The translations under genes were made by a program, and so were the position numbers. Positions 39,582 through 42,033 of a stretch of DNA of 42,033 nt are shown piece after piece; positions within the stretch are counted from its first letter, which is position 1, and the number at the start of each line of letters is the position of its first letter. This DNA comes from an uncultured Prevotella sp. (GTDB lineage: Bacteria > Bacteroidota > Bacteroidia > Bacteroidales > Bacteroidaceae). The notes under the pieces were generated by a model that did not search any database, was not told where the DNA came from, and saw only the letters and a program-made list of their open reading frames with translations. The DNA is taken from NCBI GenBank assembly GCA_947167845.1, contig CAMVJQ010000019.1:1-42033 (forward strand), in the 5' to 3' direction.

Positions 39582-41720
39582 CTATTTTACATTCTGTACC
39601 AGTCCTCTTGCCCTCAACAGAGCGGAGGCGTCAGGCTGCTGCATCCCTGTAAAGTCGGTGAACATCTGCATCAGGTCGCCCGTATTTCCCCGACTGAGTA
39701 TCTTGTCGCGGAAGGCCTGTCCCGTCTCTGGTTTCAGGGCGCCCTTCTGGGCAAAGACATCAGCGATATTGACTGCCAGCACCTCCGTCCAGAGATAACT
39801 GTAATAGCCGGCGGCATAGCCCCCGCCCCACACATGGTTGAAGTAACTGGTCCTGTAGCGTGGTGGAATCTGCGGGTCGAGCAGTCCGATCTGCTTCAGG
39901 GCCTCCGTCTCGAAGTCGGCAGCACCCTCAGCCGTAGGGATCTTGTCGGAGGGCAGCATGTGCCAGGCCAGGTCGAGACAGGTGGCAGCCAGATTCTCAC
40001 CCATCGCATAGCAGGGCTGGAAGTTGATGCTCTTCAGCATCCGCTCCTTCAGGTCGGCGGGCATCGGCTCTCCTGTCTTGAAGTGGCGGGCATAGTGGTC
40101 GAATATCTCTGGTATCGAGGCGAACGACTCATTGAACTGCGAGGGCATCTCCACGAAGTCGCGGGCCACCGAAGTGCCGCTCAGGCCGTTATACTGGCAG
40201 TTGGAGAGCATGCCGTGGAGGGCGTGTCCGAACTCGTGGAAGAGTGTGGTCACCTCGTCCCAGGTCAGTAGCGAGGGCTGCCCTTCCGGGGCCTTGGCGT
40301 TGTTGCACACATTGAAGATGACAGGCAACTGGCTGCGCTGACGGCTCTGCTTGGCAAATCCGTCCATCCAGGCTCCGCCCCGCTTGGTGGGTCGGCGGAA
40401 GTAGTCGGTATAGAAGAGGGCCATCGACCGCCCGTCCTTGTCAAACACCTCAAACGTCTTCATATCCGAGTGATAGGTGGGGATATCGTCACGCTGCTTG
40501 AAGGTGAGGCCGTAGACGCGGTTGGCGGCATAGAACACACCGTTGAGCAGCACGCTGTCCACATTGAAGTAGGGCTTCACCTCGTCGTCGGAGATGTTCA
40601 GTTGCTCCTTCTTCATCTTGGCCGAATAGTAGAAGCGGTCGTAGGGCTGCAGTTCGAAGTCAGCCCCCTCCGTCTTCTGGGCAAAAGCCTCGATGGCCTT
40701 TGTCTCCGCATCAGCCTGTGGGCGATAGGCCTGAATCAGGTTTTTCAGGAAAGCGTACACATTATCCGTTGTCTTGGCCATCGTGCGCTCCAGCGAATAG
40801 GCTGCATAGTTGGGATAGCCCATCAGTTCAGCCTGCTCGGCACGCAGTCTGGCGATTTCCACGACGATGCCATACGTATTGTGCTTATTGGTGCCGTCAG
40901 CGCGATGGACTGAGGCCTCGAAGACGCGCTTGCGCAGGTCGCGGTTGTCGAGGCTCGTCAGCAGGGCCTGCTGGGTGGTGTTCACGATGACGATGGCGTA
41001 AGGTGCCTTCTTGCCGAGGTTCTCAGCATCCTTGGCACACTGTGCGATGTCAGCCTCCGTGAGTCCTGCGAGGTCTTCCTTCTTGTCTACCCACACCACA
41101 GCGTCGTTCGTGGCGGCTGGCAGGTCGTCGCCCCACTTCTGCTGCAGGTCGGTGATACGCAGGTTGATCTCCTTCATCCGCTTCATCTTGTCCTCAGGCA
41201 GCAGGGCACCCTTGCGGACGAAACTCTTATACGTCTCCTCCAGCAGTTTCTGCTCCTCGCCCGTCAGGGTCTCATGGGCGTTGTCATAGACCTGCTTCAC
41301 GCGCCCGAAGAGTTGCGTGTTGAATGAGATCTCATTCTCCAGGTCAGTCAGCATGGGCATCACCTTCTTCTCTATCTCTCCCAACTCCGGCGTCTTGTCA
41401 GCCTCCGTGAGGGCGAAGAACACGCGGCTCACGCGGTCGAGTGTGCGGTCACTCTCGTCGAGCGCCAGGATAGTGTTCTCAAACGTCGCAGCGTCCTTCG
41501 ACTCCACAATCTTCCGGATATTGTCACGCTGCTCCTTGATGGCAGCCTCGAAGGCAGGCAGATAGTCAGAAGTCTGGATCTTACTGAAATCAGGCGCCCC
41601 AAAGGGAAGCCCGCTCTCCACCAACAGCGGATTCTCACGCTCAGTCTGCTGACAGGCTGAAAACTGCATCGTCATAGCCGATGCGATACCGATAGTCATA
41701 AAAGTCTTACTTATTTTCAT
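39582..41720 (-). CDS. M3-family zinc metallopeptidase (Dcp/oligopeptidase A type), lipoprotein
   Basis: A 712-residue peptidase with the zinc motif His495-Glu496-Phe-Gly-His499 (TLFHEFGHALHGML). Family regions such as YGLTFKQRDDIPTYHSDMKTF and YAAGYYSYLWTEVLAVNIAD place it with dipeptidyl carboxypeptidase/oligopeptidase A. The N terminus MKISKTFMTIGIASAMTMQF with SAC is a lipoprotein-like signal, so it probably acts in the envelope on short peptides. I chose the ATG at 41720; an ATG at 41729 is also possible, while longer frames run past the promoter. First gene of an operon with greA and the SpoIIE-type gene. Confidence 0.94.
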   Translation of the reverse strand: MKISKTFMTIGIASAMTMQFSACQQTERENPLLVESGLPFGAPDFSKIQTSDYLPAFEAAIKEQRDNIRKIVESKDAATFENTILALDESDRTLDRVSRVFFALTEADKTPELGEIEKKVMPMLTDLENEISFNTQLFGRVKQVYDNAHETLTGEEQKLLEETYKSFVRKGALLPEDKMKRMKEINLRITDLQQKWGDDLPAATNDAVVWVDKKEDLAGLTEADIAQCAKDAENLGKKAPYAIVIVNTTQQALLTSLDNRDLRKRVFEASVHRADGTNKHNTYGIVVEIARLRAEQAELMGYPNYAAYSLERTMAKTTDNVYAFLKNLIQAYRPQADAETKAIEAFAQKTEGADFELQPYDRFYYSAKMKKEQLNISDDEVKPYFNVDSVLLNGVFYAANRVYGLTFKQRDDIPTYHSDMKTFEVFDKDGRSMALFYTDYFRRPTKRGGAWMDGFAKQSRQRSQLPVIFNVCNNAKAPEGQPSLLTWDEVTTLFHEFGHALHGMLSNCQYNGLSGTSVARDFVEMPSQFNESFASIPEIFDHYARHFKTGEPMPADLKERMLKSINFQPCYAMGENLAATCLDLAWHMLPSDKIPTAEGAADFETEALKQIGLLDPQIPPRYRTSYFNHVWGGGYAAGYYSYLWTEVLAVNIADVFAQKGALKPETGQAFRDKILSRGNTGDLMQMFTDFTGMQQPDASALLRARGLVQNVK

Positions 41721-41745
41721 ATTCCACATTATTATATTTTGGTTG

Positions 41746-41777
41746 CAAAGATAGAAATTATTTCCTGAATATCCAAA
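41746..41777 (-). promoter_or_regulatory. Promoter of the M3 peptidase-greA operon
   Basis: Minus strand: TTTG (41774-41777), 20 bp, TATCTTTG (41746-41753). The predicted transcription start near 41739 supports the ATG at 41720. Confidence 0.75.
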
Positions 41778-41856
41778 CAATCCGCCATTTTCTATGAAAA
41801 TAATTGCTAGTCTGCATTGTTGAGCAGGAAAACTCGAATGCGTCCCCAAAAACGCT

Positions 41857-41906
41857 GAATCGATTCAAATCATCGATTGAACCGATTCAAACGACAAATC
41901 GAATCG
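41857..41906. repeat. Cluster of CGATT/AATCG words
   Basis: A 50-bp stretch with a perfect palindrome GAATCGATTC (41857-41866), two copies of CGATTCAAA (41861-41869 and 41883-41891, 22 bp apart), a partial copy at 41874 and AATCGAATCG at the end. The 22-bp spacing, about two helical turns, would suit an operator for a dimeric regulator. Confidence 0.5.
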
Positions 41907-42033
41907 GCTGTGGTGCTCCTTTACACCGTCATGGGGCTATTTTTGTTACTCTTTTCTGTTTCAGGAGGAGAAATAGAACCCAAAATCCGCAGAACATAAA
42001 CTATGTTAAAAAGCGCAAACCCTTTAGCAACAA
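41907..42033. other. Non-coding end of the window
   Basis: No gene is visible. TATTTTTG at 41938-41945 matches the TAnnTTTG -7 pattern on the plus strand and may belong to a gene beyond the window; AGGAGGAGA at about 41963-41971 resembles a ribosome-binding site but no long frame follows inside the window. Confidence 0.3.

Overview
The window comes from a Bacteroidota chromosome, most likely a Prevotellaceae or related gut/rumen Bacteroidales genome with GC content in the mid-50s by eye. The support is: gpsA-pgi gene order; DUF4230, DUF4738, DUF4890 and DUF2147 proteins; a DAHP synthase with a C-terminal chorismate mutase; a xylanase with a tail resembling a type IX secretion signal; Ser-type sulfatase with anaerobic maturase; and repeated TTTG-N19/20-TAnnTTTG promoters of the Bacteroidota primary sigma factor. 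No rRNA, tRNA, CRISPR array, phage module or intact insertion sequence was seen.

Layout. 1-2.3 kb (+): end of gpsA, pgi, and a HAD phosphatase. 2.3-4.7 kb (-): AI-2E-type permease, DUF4738 lipoprotein, DUF4890 protein. 4.8-10.0 kb (+): two overlapping DUF4230 genes, an alanine/glycine:cation symporter, an orphan histidine kinase and an MBL-fold lipoprotein. 10.05-10.69 kb is non-coding: a 125-bp inverted repeat and the 3' relic of a Rpn-type nuclease/transposase gene. 10.7-13.0 kb (-): acyl-CoA synthetase and XRE-cupin regulator, divergent from a Tat-exported aldo/keto reductase. 14.5-17.0 kb (-): GlsB-like protein, inositol monophosphatase, TerB-DnaJ protein and QueH. 17.1-22.3 kb (-): an aromatic amino acid operon (pheA, aminotransferase, DAHP synthase-chorismate mutase, tyrA, EamA exporter). 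22.3-27.8 kb (-): SNF2 helicase, a 639-aa unknown and a ppGpp-hydrolase-like HD protein. 27.9-29.8 kb (+): a heavy-metal P-type ATPase. 29.8-33.1 kb (-): AlkZ-related protein, sulfatase and sulfatase maturase. 33.3-36.6 kb (+): DUF2147, SDR and a GH10 xylanase. 36.7-41.7 kb (-): M3 peptidase, GreA and a TPR-SpoIIE-HATPase signalling protein.

The most interesting signal is in the 5' leader of the aromatic operon (about 22,100-22,270, minus strand). A 25-codon leader ORF, absent from any long-ORF list, contains the block YFYGYYFYF. It is followed by an intrinsic terminator just before pheA. The leader ORF's own 3' part is a perfect 10-nt complement of the terminator's 5' arm, so it forms a ready-made antiterminator. 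This is the full architecture of a Tyr/Phe-sensing translational attenuator controlling the Phe/Tyr pathway. The PheA ACT domain also lacks the usual Phe-binding motifs, which would fit control moved from the enzyme to the leader.

Other unusual features are a P-type ATPase that keeps its phosphorylation site but lacks almost the whole nucleotide-binding domain, a SpoIIE-type phosphatase with two of its metal-ligand aspartates replaced, the SNF2/unknown/HD operon, and a perfect 37-bp inverted repeat inside the aromatic operon.
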